Shown here in pieces: positions 45,685-57,041 of a stretch of DNA of 64,000 bases. A model generated the notes under the pieces. The model worked only from the letters and a program-made list of their open reading frames with translations, did no database searches and was not told the DNA's origin. The translations under genes and the position numbers were made by a program. Within the stretch, counting starts at the first letter, position 1. Every line of letters begins with the position of its first letter. Source of the DNA: Geodermatophilaceae bacterium NBWT11 (GTDB lineage: Bacteria; Actinomycetota; Actinomycetes; Mycobacteriales; Geodermatophilaceae); NCBI GenBank assembly GCA_014218215.1, contig CP043652.1:3348001-3412000 (forward strand), in the 5' to 3' direction.

Positions 45685-46776
45685 GTGACCGGACCCGCGG
45701 AGGACCTGCGCCCGGGCTGGCTCACGCCGCGCCGGGTGCGCCGGCTGCTGCTGGCCACGCCCGTCGAGCACGTGCTGCCGATGGTCGCCCGGTCCGCGAC
45801 GGCGCTCGGCCTGAACGCGGAGTCCACACCGGGCCTGCTCGACGTGGTGGAGGACTCGCGTCCCCTGGACGGGCGGCGGTTCGACCAGCTCTTCGCCCGG
45901 CTGGCCCGTGAGCTGACCGCGGCGGAGACCGACGCGGTGCGGGTGGCGACCGACCCCGACTCCGACGACGGGGCCGTGCTCGCCGCCCAGCTGCTGGCCG
46001 CGCCCTCGCTGTCGGTCGAGCTGGCCCGGCGCGGGGTGACCGTGGAGGTCGGCCTGCTCACCGAGGCCGCGCTCTGGCCGGTCTACCAGCCGGTCGTCGA
46101 CCTGACCGACGGCCGGGTGGTGGGTCACGAGGCGCTGCTGCGCGGTCGGGTGGACGGCCGCGAGGTCGGCGGCGGTGACCTGTTCTTCCTCGCCGCGGCC
46201 GCCGGGTGGACCGACCGGCTGGACCGCCTGGCCCGGGAGGCCGCGGTCCGCGGGGCGGCCGGCTGGCTCGGAGACGCCGACCTGTACGTCAACAGCTCGC
46301 CCGAGGCGGTCTACCGGCCGCAGGTCTGCCTGGAGGGCACCGAGGCGGCGGTGCACGAGGCGGGCCTGCGCCCCGAGCAGGTCGTGGTCGAGGTGGTCGA
46401 GGCGCACGCCGCCCGCGACCGGGGGCACCTGCTGGCCGTGCTGGAGCACCAGCGCTCGCTGGGCTGGCGGGTGGCGCTGGACGACGTCGGGGTCGGCTGG
46501 TCCAGCCTCGCGCTGGTCTCCGCGCTGCGCCCGGACGTGGTGAAGCTGGACAAGGCGCTGGTCGGTCGGCTCGACGACGCTGCTGCCCAGGCCGTCGTCG
46601 GCGCTCTGGTGGAGCTGGCGCACTCCCTCGACGCCGTCGTGGTCGCCGAGGGCGTAGAGAGCGAGCAGCGGGCCGAGCAGGTGCGCACGCTGGGCGTGGA
46701 CCTCGGGCAGGGGTGGCTGTTCGGCCGCCCGGTGCGGCCGGCGGTCGCGCTGCCCGAGGAGCTGGCGGTCCCCTAG
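45685..46776 (+). CDS. EAL-domain c-di-GMP phosphodiesterase
   Basis: 363 residues. The N-terminal 130 residues are helical and unassigned (PEDLRPGW … RRFDQLFARLARELTAAETD). The EAL domain starts near 135: HEALLRG (the EAL motif), LYVNSSPEAV (metal Asn), VVVEVVEAHA (Glu), ALDDVGVGWSSLAL (the DDFGxG loop with Val for Phe), VVKLDKALV (Lys), VAEGVESEQRAEQV (Glu) and QGWLFGRPV (Gln). All catalytic positions look kept, so hydrolysis of c-di-GMP to pGpG is likely. GTG 45685 has CATCCT 6 nt upstream. The upstream start is uncertain. Confidence 0.85.
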   Translation: MTGPAEDLRPGWLTPRRVRRLLLATPVEHVLPMVARSATALGLNAESTPGLLDVVEDSRPLDGRRFDQLFARLARELTAAETDAVRVATDPDSDDGAVLAAQLLAAPSLSVELARRGVTVEVGLLTEAALWPVYQPVVDLTDGRVVGHEALLRGRVDGREVGGGDLFFLAAAAGWTDRLDRLAREAAVRGAAGWLGDADLYVNSSPEAVYRPQVCLEGTEAAVHEAGLRPEQVVVEVVEAHAARDRGHLLAVLEHQRSLGWRVALDDVGVGWSSLALVSALRPDVVKLDKALVGRLDDAAAQAVVGALVELAHSLDAVVVAEGVESEQRAEQVRTLGVDLGQGWLFGRPVRPAVALPEELAVP

Positions 46777-47378
46777 CCCTCGGGGGTGCTCACGTTCCAG
46801 CCGGTGAGGGCCGGGCGGTCGTGTTCGTGGCCCAGCACGCCGTAGGAGCCCGCGTGCAGCGCGAACAGCGACCCGGCCTCCGGTGCCAGGCCCAGCCACC
46901 GGGCGGTCAGGACCCGCAGCACGTGCCCGTGCGCGACCAGGGCCACGTCACCGTCGGTCAGCAGCGGGCGCACCCGGGACAGCACCCGGTCCACCCGGGC
47001 GCCGACCTCGGCGAGGGTCTCCCCGGGGGTGTCGCCGGGCTCGGTGCCGTCGGTCCACAGCGACCAGGTGCGGCCGAGCTCGGCGGAGATGTCGGGGGTG
47101 GTGCGGCCCTCCCACCGGCCGTAGTCGACCTCGACCAGGTCGGGGTCGACGGCGTCGGTGGACAGCCCGGCGAGCTCGGCGGTGCGCCGGGCCCGCTCGC
47201 GGGGGCTCACGAGCACGGCGGTGAACCGGCGGGCGGCCATCGGCCCACGCAGCCGACGGGCCTGCTCCTCGCCCTCGGGCAGCAGCGGCAGGTCGGTGAC
47301 GCTGGTGTGCTGCCCGCTGCGGCTCCACTCGGTCTGTCCGTGCCGCAGCACCACCAGCTCGTGCAACGTCTCAGCCAC
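46773..47378 (-). CDS. Histidine phosphatase family protein
   Basis: 201 residues. Phosphoglycerate-mutase-like signature: LVVLRHGQTEWSRSGQHT (catalytic His), VLVSPRERARRTAELAG, DYGRWEGRTTPDI and LVAHGHVLRVLTARWLG. This is a broad family of phosphosugar phosphatases; substrate unknown. GTG 47378 is preferred because GGAGGGGG lies 6 nt upstream. It overlaps the upstream MFS stop by 8 bp. Confidence 0.88.
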   Translation of the reverse strand: MAETLHELVVLRHGQTEWSRSGQHTSVTDLPLLPEGEEQARRLRGPMAARRFTAVLVSPRERARRTAELAGLSTDAVDPDLVEVDYGRWEGRTTPDISAELGRTWSLWTDGTEPGDTPGETLAEVGARVDRVLSRVRPLLTDGDVALVAHGHVLRVLTARWLGLAPEAGSLFALHAGSYGVLGHEHDRPALTGWNVSTPEG

Positions 47379-48636
47379 GTCCGGCCCCCTCCGTGCGTCC
47401 ACCGGCGGACAGCCCGCCGGCCACCGCCATCACGGCGACGGCGCCCAGGATGACCAGCATCGGGACGGTCCAGCCACCCGAGAGGTCGTGCACCGCGCCG
47501 ATGACCAGGGGCCCGGTCGCCGCGATGACGTACCCGCCGCCCTGCACGGTCGCCGAGGTGCGCCGGTTCTCCACCAGGTCCCGCGAGCGGGCGACGATCG
47601 CGATGAAGACCACGGTGATCCCCCCGCCCTGGGCGACCCCGGCCAGCGAGGACCACACCGCCCACAGCCCCGGCGCCACGATCAGCCCGACCGGCAGCGT
47701 GGCCCAGGCGGCCGTGACGGCCAGCAGCACCGCCGCGGGCCGCTTCCACCACGCCACCAGCGCCGGGACGGCGAAGGCGCCCACCACGGCGAACACCTGG
47801 AACAGCGACGAGCTGGCCCCGGCCGCGGCGCGGGTGAGGCCCTGCTCGTCGGCCAGCAGGCTGGGCAGCCACGCCGTCACCCCGTAGTAGCTGAAGGCCT
47901 GCATGCCGAACGCCAGGGTGAGCCCCCACACCGCGGGCTGCCGCGTGACCGGGCGGTGCGGGACGGTCGGGGTCGGCGGTCCGGGGACGTCCCCGGCCGC
48001 GGCCTGGGCGGCGCTCACCGCGGCGGTCCGCACCCGCTGCCGGCGCAGCGCCGCCGTCCACACCCCGGCCGCGGCGAGCACCAGCAGCCCCCAGGAGGCC
48101 AGCGCCCAGCGCCAGCCCACCAGGTCGGCCAACGGGGCCGTGGCGGTGGTGGTCAGCGCCGACCCCACGTTCAGTGCCGCGGTGTAGGCCGCGGTGACCA
48201 CGTTCCGTGCGGTGGGGAAGTCCTGGCCGATGACCACCGGCAGCACCACGTTGCCCACCGTGATGGCCAGGCCGATCACCACCGTGCCGGCGATCGCGGT
48301 GCGGGCGTCGCCGACCGAGCGCAGCACCGTGCCGGCCAGGATCCCGGCCAGCGCGACCAGCACCGCCCGGTGCGGCCCGGTGCGGGCGATGACCGCGGAG
48401 GCCAGCGGGGCGGCCAGACCGAAGCAGAGCACCGGGATGGCGGTGAGCAGGCCGATCGTCCCGGCGTCGACGTCGAGGTCCACCTGCAGGTCCCCGACCA
48501 CCGGGGCGGTGGCCACCAGGGGGCCCCGCAGGTTGAGCGAGACCAGCAGCACGCCGGCGAGCAGCAGTCCGGGGACCGCGACGGCCGACAGCCGCCGTGG
48601 GGTGCGGTCCGGGGCGGTGGGGGCCGGGGTGGTCAC
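47371..48636 (-). CDS. MFS transporter, CynX/NimT family
   Basis: 421 residues, 12 helices. Helix 1 is LLLAGVLLVSLNLRGPLVATAP, typical of the cyanate/nitroimidazole (CynX/NimT) branch. Then GLLTAIPVLCFGLAAPLASAV and VGNVVLPVVIGQDFP. The family exports or takes up small anions and heterocyclic drugs; the substrate is unknown. GTG 48636 has AGGAAGG upstream. Overlaps the phosphatase gene. Confidence 0.87.
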   Translation of the reverse strand: MTTPAPTAPDRTPRRLSAVAVPGLLLAGVLLVSLNLRGPLVATAPVVGDLQVDLDVDAGTIGLLTAIPVLCFGLAAPLASAVIARTGPHRAVLVALAGILAGTVLRSVGDARTAIAGTVVIGLAITVGNVVLPVVIGQDFPTARNVVTAAYTAALNVGSALTTTATAPLADLVGWRWALASWGLLVLAAAGVWTAALRRQRVRTAAVSAAQAAAGDVPGPPTPTVPHRPVTRQPAVWGLTLAFGMQAFSYYGVTAWLPSLLADEQGLTRAAAGASSSLFQVFAVVGAFAVPALVAWWKRPAAVLLAVTAAWATLPVGLIVAPGLWAVWSSLAGVAQGGGITVVFIAIVARSRDLVENRRTSATVQGGGYVIAATGPLVIGAVHDLSGGWTVPMLVILGAVAVMAVAGGLSAGGRTEGAGRG

Positions 48637-48741
48637 CCCGACACCTTCCTCCCCGCCTGCCGGGCACCCTCGTCGGAGGGGTCCCGGGACCCCGGTCACC
48701 GACTACCCTGGGGGGCTCGACGACCTCCTGGGAGGGCACCG

Positions 48742-50073
48742 TTGTCCGACCTCCCCGGCTCCCACACGCCCCTCGGGCTGGCCGCCAGGCTCGTCCCCGC
48801 CGAGCCCGGGGCGGCCACCGGTGCCGTGTACGCCGACGTGGTCACCGCCCTGGGCGAGCTCGACGTCGCCCAGGAGGAGCTGCGGGTCGCCGACGAGGCC
48901 CTCCGCGACCAGCAGTCGACCCTCACCGCCCTGGTCGCCGCCCACCAGGCCGAGGAGCGGTGGCGCGACCGGGTCACCGCGCTGCTCCCCGCGGGCACCT
49001 TCGACACCGACGCCCAGGGCGTGGTGCTGCGCGCCGACGCCCGGGTGGCCTCGCTGGCCGGACGGGACGCCGGGCGGTTGGTGGGCAAGCCCTTCGTCGT
49101 CCTGCTGCCCCCTCGCTCCCGCACGCCCTGGCGCTCGGCACTGACCCGACTGGCCCGGGGCGCCGAGGAGGTCCGGGTGACGGTGCACCTCGACCCCGGC
49201 GACCGGCCCGGCACCACGGTGGAGGCCGTCGGGCTGGCCGAGTCGCTGCCGGACTCCCCGCGCGTGCGCTGGGTGCTGCTCCCCGCGCCCACCGCGGCCG
49301 TCGCCCCCGTCTCCGAGCGGAGCGCCGGCACCTCGCGGCCCGCCGGTGCCGACGTCACCGTGGCCGAGGCCGTGGCGCGGCTGTGCCTGCTGCCGCTGGG
49401 GGTGCTCGACAGCCAGCGCCTGCTCACCGAGGTGGCGCGGATCGTGCGCGACGCGGTCCCGGGTGCGACGGCGGCCAGCGTCACGCTCGGCACGCCCGCG
49501 GCCCCGACGCGGCTGGCCGCGGACTCCTCGACGGCCCAGCAGGTCGACGGGCTGCAGCTGCGCGAGGGCCAGGGCCCCTGCGTCAGCGCGCAGGCCACGT
49601 CGGTCCCCGTGGTCTCCGCCGACCTGGCCGTGGACGTCCGGTGGCCGGCGCTGGCCGCCGCGATGCGCGGGCACGAGGTGCGCTCGGCCCTCGCCCTGCC
49701 GCTGGTGGGCCGGGGCGAGTGGGTGGGCGTGCTGAACGTGTACGGCACCGACCAGGGTGCCTTCGACGAGCACGCCGTCCTGGTCGGCGGGCTCGTGGCG
49801 GCCGCGGTGACCGCGGTGCTGCAGGACGTCGAGGAGAAGCTCGCGCTGCAGACCACGACCGGCAACCTCGAGGAGGCACTGCGCTCGCGCGCGGTGATCG
49901 AGCAGGCCAAGGGCATCGTCATGGCCCACCACGGCGGCAGCCCGGACGAGGCGTTCGCCCGACTGGTGAAGCTGTCCAACCAGCACAACGTCAAGGTGCG
50001 CGACCTCGCCGGTCTGCTGGTCGAGGGCGGGGCGGCGTCCGGTCTGCGTCCCTGGATGTCCGAACCGGGCTGA
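48742..50073 (+). CDS. PAS-GAF-ANTAR signalling protein
   Basis: 443 residues from TTG 48742 (GGAGG 6 nt upstream decides the start). Residues about 40-85 form a coiled coil (ELDVAQEELRVADEAL), about 90-190 a PAS-like domain (LLPAGTFDTDAQGVVLRA), about 225-370 a GAF domain (LREGQGPCVSAQATS), and 375-435 an ANTAR RNA-binding domain (ALRSRAVIEQAKGIVMAHHG … AFARLVKLSNQHNVKVRDLA). ANTAR proteins act by antitermination on nascent RNA. No ANTAR target hairpin pair was found nearby. It ends 8 bp from the convergent CheR-PAS gene. Confidence 0.88.
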   Translation: MSDLPGSHTPLGLAARLVPAEPGAATGAVYADVVTALGELDVAQEELRVADEALRDQQSTLTALVAAHQAEERWRDRVTALLPAGTFDTDAQGVVLRADARVASLAGRDAGRLVGKPFVVLLPPRSRTPWRSALTRLARGAEEVRVTVHLDPGDRPGTTVEAVGLAESLPDSPRVRWVLLPAPTAAVAPVSERSAGTSRPAGADVTVAEAVARLCLLPLGVLDSQRLLTEVARIVRDAVPGATAASVTLGTPAAPTRLAADSSTAQQVDGLQLREGQGPCVSAQATSVPVVSADLAVDVRWPALAAAMRGHEVRSALALPLVGRGEWVGVLNVYGTDQGAFDEHAVLVGGLVAAAVTAVLQDVEEKLALQTTTGNLEEALRSRAVIEQAKGIVMAHHGGSPDEAFARLVKLSNQHNVKVRDLAGLLVEGGAASGLRPWMSEPG

Positions 50074-50081
50074 CCCGGACC

Positions 50082-51909
<1,828 letters not shown>

Positions 51910-51917
<8 letters not shown>

Positions 51918-52956
51918 CGGTCGATGGTCCCTCATCACCGCCCGCTCGGGGTACCGACAGCGCAGCACCCTCCAGGAGGTCGCGCAGCACCAGGGCCGCC
52001 TGGCGGGCGTCGCCGGCGTGCTCGGTGAAGCGGTCCGCGGTCAGCAGGTGGCCCCGGGACACCGCCGACTCGCTCATCCGGTCGGCCAGGTCGGCCTTCT
52101 CCTCCAGGCTGCGCAGTGCCGCCCACAGGGCCGACTCCACCGCGGAGGTCTGAGCACCCACCAGGGTGTCGGCCGACCACGCGTGCCCGACCCGGCACCG
52201 GAAGCGGTGCATCGGCCCCACGGCCGAGCCGTACAGCGGGCCACCGCAGTCCGGGCAGCTGATGCCGGTGGGTGCCCCGGGCCGGTCGGCGGAGGCGAGT
52301 GCCGCGCCCTCCATTTCGGCGAGCGCGTCCTCCAGCGGCCGGGGTCCGCCGTCGCCGGCACCGGGGACCGCGGGGACGTCGAGCCCGACGAGCGACCCGA
52401 GCAGGTCCCCGAGCTCACCGACCGGCGCGACGTGGTCGGCACCGGCGATGTGCAGCGCCGCCTCGGGCATCCCGCTGTAGGCGGCGTCGGCCGGGTCCTG
52501 GACCACGGCCAGCCCGCCCCGGCCGCGCACCCGGCGCAGTCCGGCGGCACCGTCGTCCAGGCTGCCGGAGAGCACGACCCCGACCACCCGGGCGCCGGCG
52601 ACGTGGGCCGCGCTGCGGAACAGCGGATCGGCAGCGGGCCGGTGGCCGTTCTCCCGCGGCCCCCGGGACAGGTGCGTCCGGAGCACCCCCTCGTCGTCGA
52701 CCACCAGCAGGTGCCGGTCCGGGGGTGCCACCCGGACGGTGCCGGGTGCCAGCACCTCCCCGTCGACGGCCGGGGCGACGTCCAGGGCCGTCTCCCGGGC
52801 CAGCACGGCGGCCAAGGCGCTGGCGCCCTGCGCCGGCACGTGCAGCACGACGAGCACGGCGGCGGGCAGTCCGGCGGGTAGGGAGCCCACCAGCGTGCGC
52901 AACGCCTCGACGCCACCGGCCGAGGCGCCGACGACGATCAGGTCCCTCTGCGGCAC
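51910..52956 (-). CDS. CheB-type protein-glutamate methylesterase without receiver domain
   Basis: 348 residues. The catalytic Ser is in VVGASAGGVEAL (about residue 12), His in LVVLHVPAQG and Asp in VVLSGSLDDGAAGL. No N-terminal receiver, so it is not a classical phospho-activated CheB. The C-terminus has a zinc-like knuckle (ISCPDCGGPLYG … FRCRVGHAWSAD) and helical tail. GTG 52956 has GGGAGG 4-9 nt upstream. It overlaps the CheR-PAS gene by 8 bp, so the pair is one operon. Confidence 0.9.
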
Positions 52957-53072
52957 GGTGCCTCCCGGTTTACGGAACAGCCTCCCCCAGCCGGGACGAC
53001 CCCGCCCGCCCGACGGGCGCGCCGGGGCGTCCGCCGGTGGCTCCCGTGCCGGTCGCGGGCCACGATGGGCCC

Positions 53073-54227
53073 GTGGACGCCGAGGACTTCAGCCAGGTCA
53101 GGGATGCCGTGCGCCGGCTCGTGCGGGACGTCGTCGTCCCCCGGGAGCAGGAGATCGAGGACACCGACGCGGTGCCCGACGCACTCCGGCGGGCCGCGGC
53201 CGGGATGGGGTTGTTCGGCTACGCGCTGCCCGAGGAGTTCGGCGGGCTGGGCGTGACGATGAGCGAGGACGTGCAGCTGGCCTTCGAGTTCGGCTACACC
53301 TCGCCGGCGTTCCGCTCGCTGTTCGGCACCAACAACGGCATCGCCGGTCAGGTCATCGCCCGGTTCGGCAGCGAGGAGCAGAAGAAGGCGTGGCTGCCCG
53401 GGTTGGCCGCCGGTGAGCTGATCGGGTCCTTCGCCCTCACCGAGGCCGAGGCCGGCTCGGACCCGGCCGGGCTGCGCACCAGCGCCCGGCGCGACGGGGA
53501 CGACTGGGTCGTCGACGGCGGCAAGCGGTACATCACCAACGCCCCGATCGCCGACCTCTTCGTGGTCTTCGCCCGCACCGAGCCCGGCGAGACCGGGGGC
53601 CGGGGGATCTCGACGCTGCTGGTCCCCGCGGCGACGCCCGGGGTGAGCGTGGGCCCGCACGACCGGAAGACCGGGCAGTCCGGGGCGTGGACGGCGGAGG
53701 TGTTCTTCGACGGCGTCCGGGTGCCGGCCGACGCACTGGTGGGCGAGCCGGGCCGTGGGTACGCCAAGGCGCTGACCGTGCTCTCCCGGGGACGGCTGCA
53801 CGTGGCGGCGCTGTGCGTGGGGATGGCCCAGCGGGTGCTCGACGAGTCGGTCGCCTACGCCGCCACGGCCAAGCAGGGCGGGGCGCCCATCGGCCGGTTC
53901 CAGCTGGTGCAGGCGATGCTCGCCGACGTGCACACCGAGCTGCTGGCGGCCCGCGCGATGGTGGTCGACGTCGCGGCGCGCTACGACAGCGGCGAGGACA
54001 CCTCGGTGGGGCCCTCGGCGGCGAAGCTGTTCTGCTCGGAGATGGTCGGGCGGGCCACCGACCGTGCGGTGCAGGTGCACGGCGGGCTGGGCTACCTGCG
54101 CAGCACCCCCGTCGAGCGGTTCTACCGGGACGCCCGGCTGTACCGGCTGTACGAGGGCACCAGCGAGGTGCAGAAGGTGATCATCGGCGGGGCGTTGCTG
54201 CGGGCGGCGGGGATGCCGCGTGGCTGA
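53073..54227 (+). CDS. Acyl-CoA dehydrogenase
   Basis: 384 residues, usual length. Motifs: LPEEFGGLGVTMSED, FALTEAEAGSDPAGLRTSA (FAD site), KRYITNAPIAD, RGRLHVAALCVGMAQRVLDE and the catalytic Glu in LYRLYEGTSEVQKVIIG. It oxidises an acyl-CoA to the enoyl-CoA in the cytoplasm; chain type unknown. GTG 53073 with CACGAT 6 nt upstream. It overlaps the thioesterase gene by 8 bp. Confidence 0.93.
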   Translation: MDAEDFSQVRDAVRRLVRDVVVPREQEIEDTDAVPDALRRAAAGMGLFGYALPEEFGGLGVTMSEDVQLAFEFGYTSPAFRSLFGTNNGIAGQVIARFGSEEQKKAWLPGLAAGELIGSFALTEAEAGSDPAGLRTSARRDGDDWVVDGGKRYITNAPIADLFVVFARTEPGETGGRGISTLLVPAATPGVSVGPHDRKTGQSGAWTAEVFFDGVRVPADALVGEPGRGYAKALTVLSRGRLHVAALCVGMAQRVLDESVAYAATAKQGGAPIGRFQLVQAMLADVHTELLAARAMVVDVAARYDSGEDTSVGPSAAKLFCSEMVGRATDRAVQVHGGLGYLRSTPVERFYRDARLYRLYEGTSEVQKVIIGGALLRAAGMPRG

Positions 54228-54897
54228 GCTGCTCACCGGGGCGGCCCGCGATGCGCGGCGCGAGGCCGTCGGCGTGCTGGGCGAGGCACTGCGTGAGCTG
54301 GTCGACGCCACGGTGCGCACCGAGGTCGACGCCGACGAGCTCGCCGCGGTCGCCGTCGCCGCCCGGGAGCTTGCGGCCCGGCTCCGGGTGGCCGAGCGGG
54401 GCCTGCGGGACATCGCCACCGTGGACGACCCCGCAGCCGGCGAGCGGTGGTACTCCCCGGTGTACGGCCCGGGCAGCCCGATCGCACCACCCCTGTCGGT
54501 CGACACGTCGGCCGACGGTCGGGTGACGGCGCACGCCACGCTGCCCAAGGCGCACGAGGGCCCGCCGGGGCTGGTGCACGGCGGCACCATCGCGACCCTG
54601 CTGGACCACGTGCTGGCCCGGGCGCTGCGGACCGCCGGGCACGGCGGGCTGACCGCGACGCTGACCGTCACCTACCGCCGCCCGGTCCGGCTGGGGGTGC
54701 CCGTCGTGCTCACGGCGGCCGTCACCTCCACCGAGGGACGACGGGCCACCGCGCACGCCACGATCGCCTCCGCCGAGGACCCCGACACGGTGCTCGCCGA
54801 GGCCGACGGCCTGTTCGTCGCGCTGCGTCCGGACGCCGCGGCCAGCACGTTCGCCGGCATGAGCCACGCGGTCTCGGCCTGGTCGGCCCGCCCCTGA
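54220..54897 (+). CDS. PaaI-type hotdog thioesterase with N-terminal helical extension
   Basis: 225 residues. The hotdog domain is in the C-terminal two thirds, with GLVHGGTIATLLDHVLARAL (helix-1 active site) and TATLTVTYRRPVRLGVPV. The first 75 residues are helical and outside the family. It probably hydrolyses an acyl-CoA produced with the neighbouring dehydrogenase. Start GTG 54220 overlaps the previous stop. Confidence 0.85.
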   Translation: MAELLTGAARDARREAVGVLGEALRELVDATVRTEVDADELAAVAVAARELAARLRVAERGLRDIATVDDPAAGERWYSPVYGPGSPIAPPLSVDTSADGRVTAHATLPKAHEGPPGLVHGGTIATLLDHVLARALRTAGHGGLTATLTVTYRRPVRLGVPVVLTAAVTSTEGRRATAHATIASAEDPDTVLAEADGLFVALRPDAAASTFAGMSHAVSAWSARP

Positions 54898-54900
54898 GTC

Positions 54901-55953
54901 TCAGGGGTGCAGCACCGGTCCCTCACCGCCGTCGCCCCGGCCGAGGGCGGCGACGAACTCCGGGAGCAGGCGGTCGCTGGGGTGCCGGGGGTCCCAGCCG
55001 AGCACCTCGCGGGCCCGGGTGGTGTCCAGCGCCGGCACGCTGAGGCCCAGGTCGAGCCAGCCCGGCTCGGTGGGCACCAGGTGGGCGTGGAAGGCCGCCG
55101 ACAACCCGGCCCGCAGCAGCGCGGCCGGCACCGGCACCCGGCGGGTGCCCAGCGCGGCGGCGAACGCGTCGGGGTCCAGCACCGGCTCGGCGGAGAGGTT
55201 GAACGCCCCGCCGGCCCGGCGGTCCACGATCCGCAGCAGCGCGTCGGCCACGTCGTCGGCGTGCACGAAGCCCAGGTGCAGGTCCTCCGGCAGCGGCAGG
55301 GGCAGCTTCGAGGCCACCGACCCGGGCAGGGCCTGCGCCCCACGCAGCAGCAGCGGCCCGAGGAAGTAGCGGCCGATCGCGCCGGCCGCGTCGGACTGCA
55401 GCACCAGCGTGGGCCGGACCACGGTCACGGTGACGTCGGGGTGGGCGGCGGCGAACTCGCGGGCGAGTGCCTCGACGGCGACCTTGTCCCGGCTGTACTG
55501 CGAGCTGGGCACCCCGGTGGTGGGCCAGTCCTCGGTGATCCGGTCGGCCGGGTTGCCGGGGGCGTAGGCGCCCAGGGAGGACACCAGCACCACGTGGCCC
55601 ACGCCTGCCGAACCCGCCGCGTCCAGCACCCGGCGGGCCCCGTCGACGTTGATCCGGTGCAGCAGCTCCGGGTCCCGGCCCGGCTGCAGCGCCCAGGCGG
55701 TGTGCACCAGCGTGGTGGCGCCGGTGAGGAACTCGGTCAGCGGGGCCGAGCTGGCCGCCGTGCCGATGTCGGTGTGGGTCCAGAAGACGTTCGAGTACGG
55801 GGCGGTGTCCGGGGCCTGGCGGCGGGAGAGACCGCGCACCTGGTGCACCCCGGTGAGGAAGAGCTGCCGCAGGAACGCTGTCCCCAGGTTGCCGGTGGCG
55901 CCGGTGACGGCGACCGTCTGTCCGTCGAGGTGGCCGGTGTCGGGGGAGGTCAT
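54901..55953 (-). CDS. NAD-dependent epimerase/dehydratase family protein
   Basis: 350 residues, extended SDR. TVAVTGATGNLGTAFLRQL (NAD loop), VLVSSLGAYAPG (Ser), QYSRDKVAVEALAREF (YxxxK) and a C-terminal substrate domain. Probably works on a nucleotide sugar or terpenoid-like substrate; not clear. It overlaps nothing and ends 4 bp from the convergent thioesterase stop. Confidence 0.88.
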   Translation of the reverse strand: MTSPDTGHLDGQTVAVTGATGNLGTAFLRQLFLTGVHQVRGLSRRQAPDTAPYSNVFWTHTDIGTAASSAPLTEFLTGATTLVHTAWALQPGRDPELLHRINVDGARRVLDAAGSAGVGHVVLVSSLGAYAPGNPADRITEDWPTTGVPSSQYSRDKVAVEALAREFAAAHPDVTVTVVRPTLVLQSDAAGAIGRYFLGPLLLRGAQALPGSVASKLPLPLPEDLHLGFVHADDVADALLRIVDRRAGGAFNLSAEPVLDPDAFAAALGTRRVPVPAALLRAGLSAAFHAHLVPTEPGWLDLGLSVPALDTTRAREVLGWDPRHPSDRLLPEFVAALGRGDGGEGPVLHP

Positions 55954-55970
55954 CCACCGGCCCTACCCGG

Positions 55971-57041
55971 TCAGCCCAGGGTCACGCCGCCCGGCGTCGA
56001 ACCGCGGGCCTCGGCGAGTCGCGCCGCCTGGTCCTCCACCGCTGCCCGTTCGGGTCCGGTGAGCTCCCGCCAGGGGGTGACGGTCAGGGCCAGCCGCCTC
56101 CCGGCCGACCGCGGTCGCCACACCCCGGCCACCTCGCCGTCCACCAGCACGGCGCCCGGGCGGCCGAGGACCGGGAACAGCTCCTTACGGCGGTCGGCGT
56201 CGGGGACCAGCAGCTCCCGGTCCCGCACCTGCAGGAACGGGTCGAAGGGCGCGAGCAGCCAGGTGCCGCGGACCGGGTCGGTGGACGGGAGGTCGAGCAC
56301 CCAGCGGGTCCCACCCGCCACGTCCACCTCGTCGGCGTCGGCGGGCCAGTGGGCGCGCACCTCGCGCACCGGGGCGTCGAGGTACGCCGCGACCATCGCC
56401 GGGGTGGACGGTCCGAACAGCCGCAGGTGCGCCCGGACGACGTCGAGCCGGTCGGGCACCTCGGTGGCCGGCACCAGGTCCGGCACCGGGCGGAGCACCG
56501 GCGGTGAGGTGCCCGGCTCCAGCTCGAGCCCGGCGCGCAGCGCGGCGAGCCGGAAGGGCTGCTCGAACACGTGGGTCGTGCCGCAGGGCCTGCAGTGCCG
56601 CAGGAACGGCGCGGGCAGGGCCGCGGTCAGGCCGGCGGACAGCTCGCCCTTGACGGTCGGCCCGGTGACGATCGTGCGCATCGCGTCGGCGACGACGTCC
56701 AGGGCGCCGAGCACCCCGAGGCCGGCCGCCGTCAGCGGCGTCGCGGCGTCGAACACCCGCTTCGCGGCGTCCGCGTCCGACCACGGGGCGGTGGCCGCGG
56801 CGACGCCGGGCAGGTCGGCCCGCCGGTACACGTGCGGGGCGCCGCGGACCGACCAGACCAGTGCCAGCTCCGCCGCGGCGGGCCGCGCCAGGCCGCGGAG
56901 TGCCAGGGCCCAGCGGGCCGCCCCGGGCGGGCCGGTGCCCTGGACCCCGAGGTCGAGCACCGCGGTGTCGTCGACCGTGCCCTCGTCGCGGTCCAGCTGC
57001 TGGGCCCGCACCCGGGCGGCCAGCAGCTCGCCCCGGTTCAC
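55971..57041 (-). CDS. Winged-helix DNA-binding protein, AlkZ-like DNA glycosylase candidate
   Basis: 356 residues (HTH_42 family). The N-terminus ELLAARVRAQQLDRDEG holds the Q-x-D motif that is catalytic in AlkZ/YcaQ interstrand-crosslink glycosylases. It then has winged-helix repeats (VVRAHLRLFGPSTPAMVAAYL) and the C-terminal beta barrel (RGTWLLAPFDPFLQVRDREL, VDGEVAGVWRP). Many family members are self-resistance proteins or have no known activity. GTG 57041 overlaps the upstream hydrolase stop. Confidence 0.82.
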   Translation of the reverse strand: MNRGELLAARVRAQQLDRDEGTVDDTAVLDLGVQGTGPPGAARWALALRGLARPAAAELALVWSVRGAPHVYRRADLPGVAAATAPWSDADAAKRVFDAATPLTAAGLGVLGALDVVADAMRTIVTGPTVKGELSAGLTAALPAPFLRHCRPCGTTHVFEQPFRLAALRAGLELEPGTSPPVLRPVPDLVPATEVPDRLDVVRAHLRLFGPSTPAMVAAYLDAPVREVRAHWPADADEVDVAGGTRWVLDLPSTDPVRGTWLLAPFDPFLQVRDRELLVPDADRRKELFPVLGRPGAVLVDGEVAGVWRPRSAGRRLALTVTPWRELTGPERAAVEDQAARLAEARGSTPGGVTLG

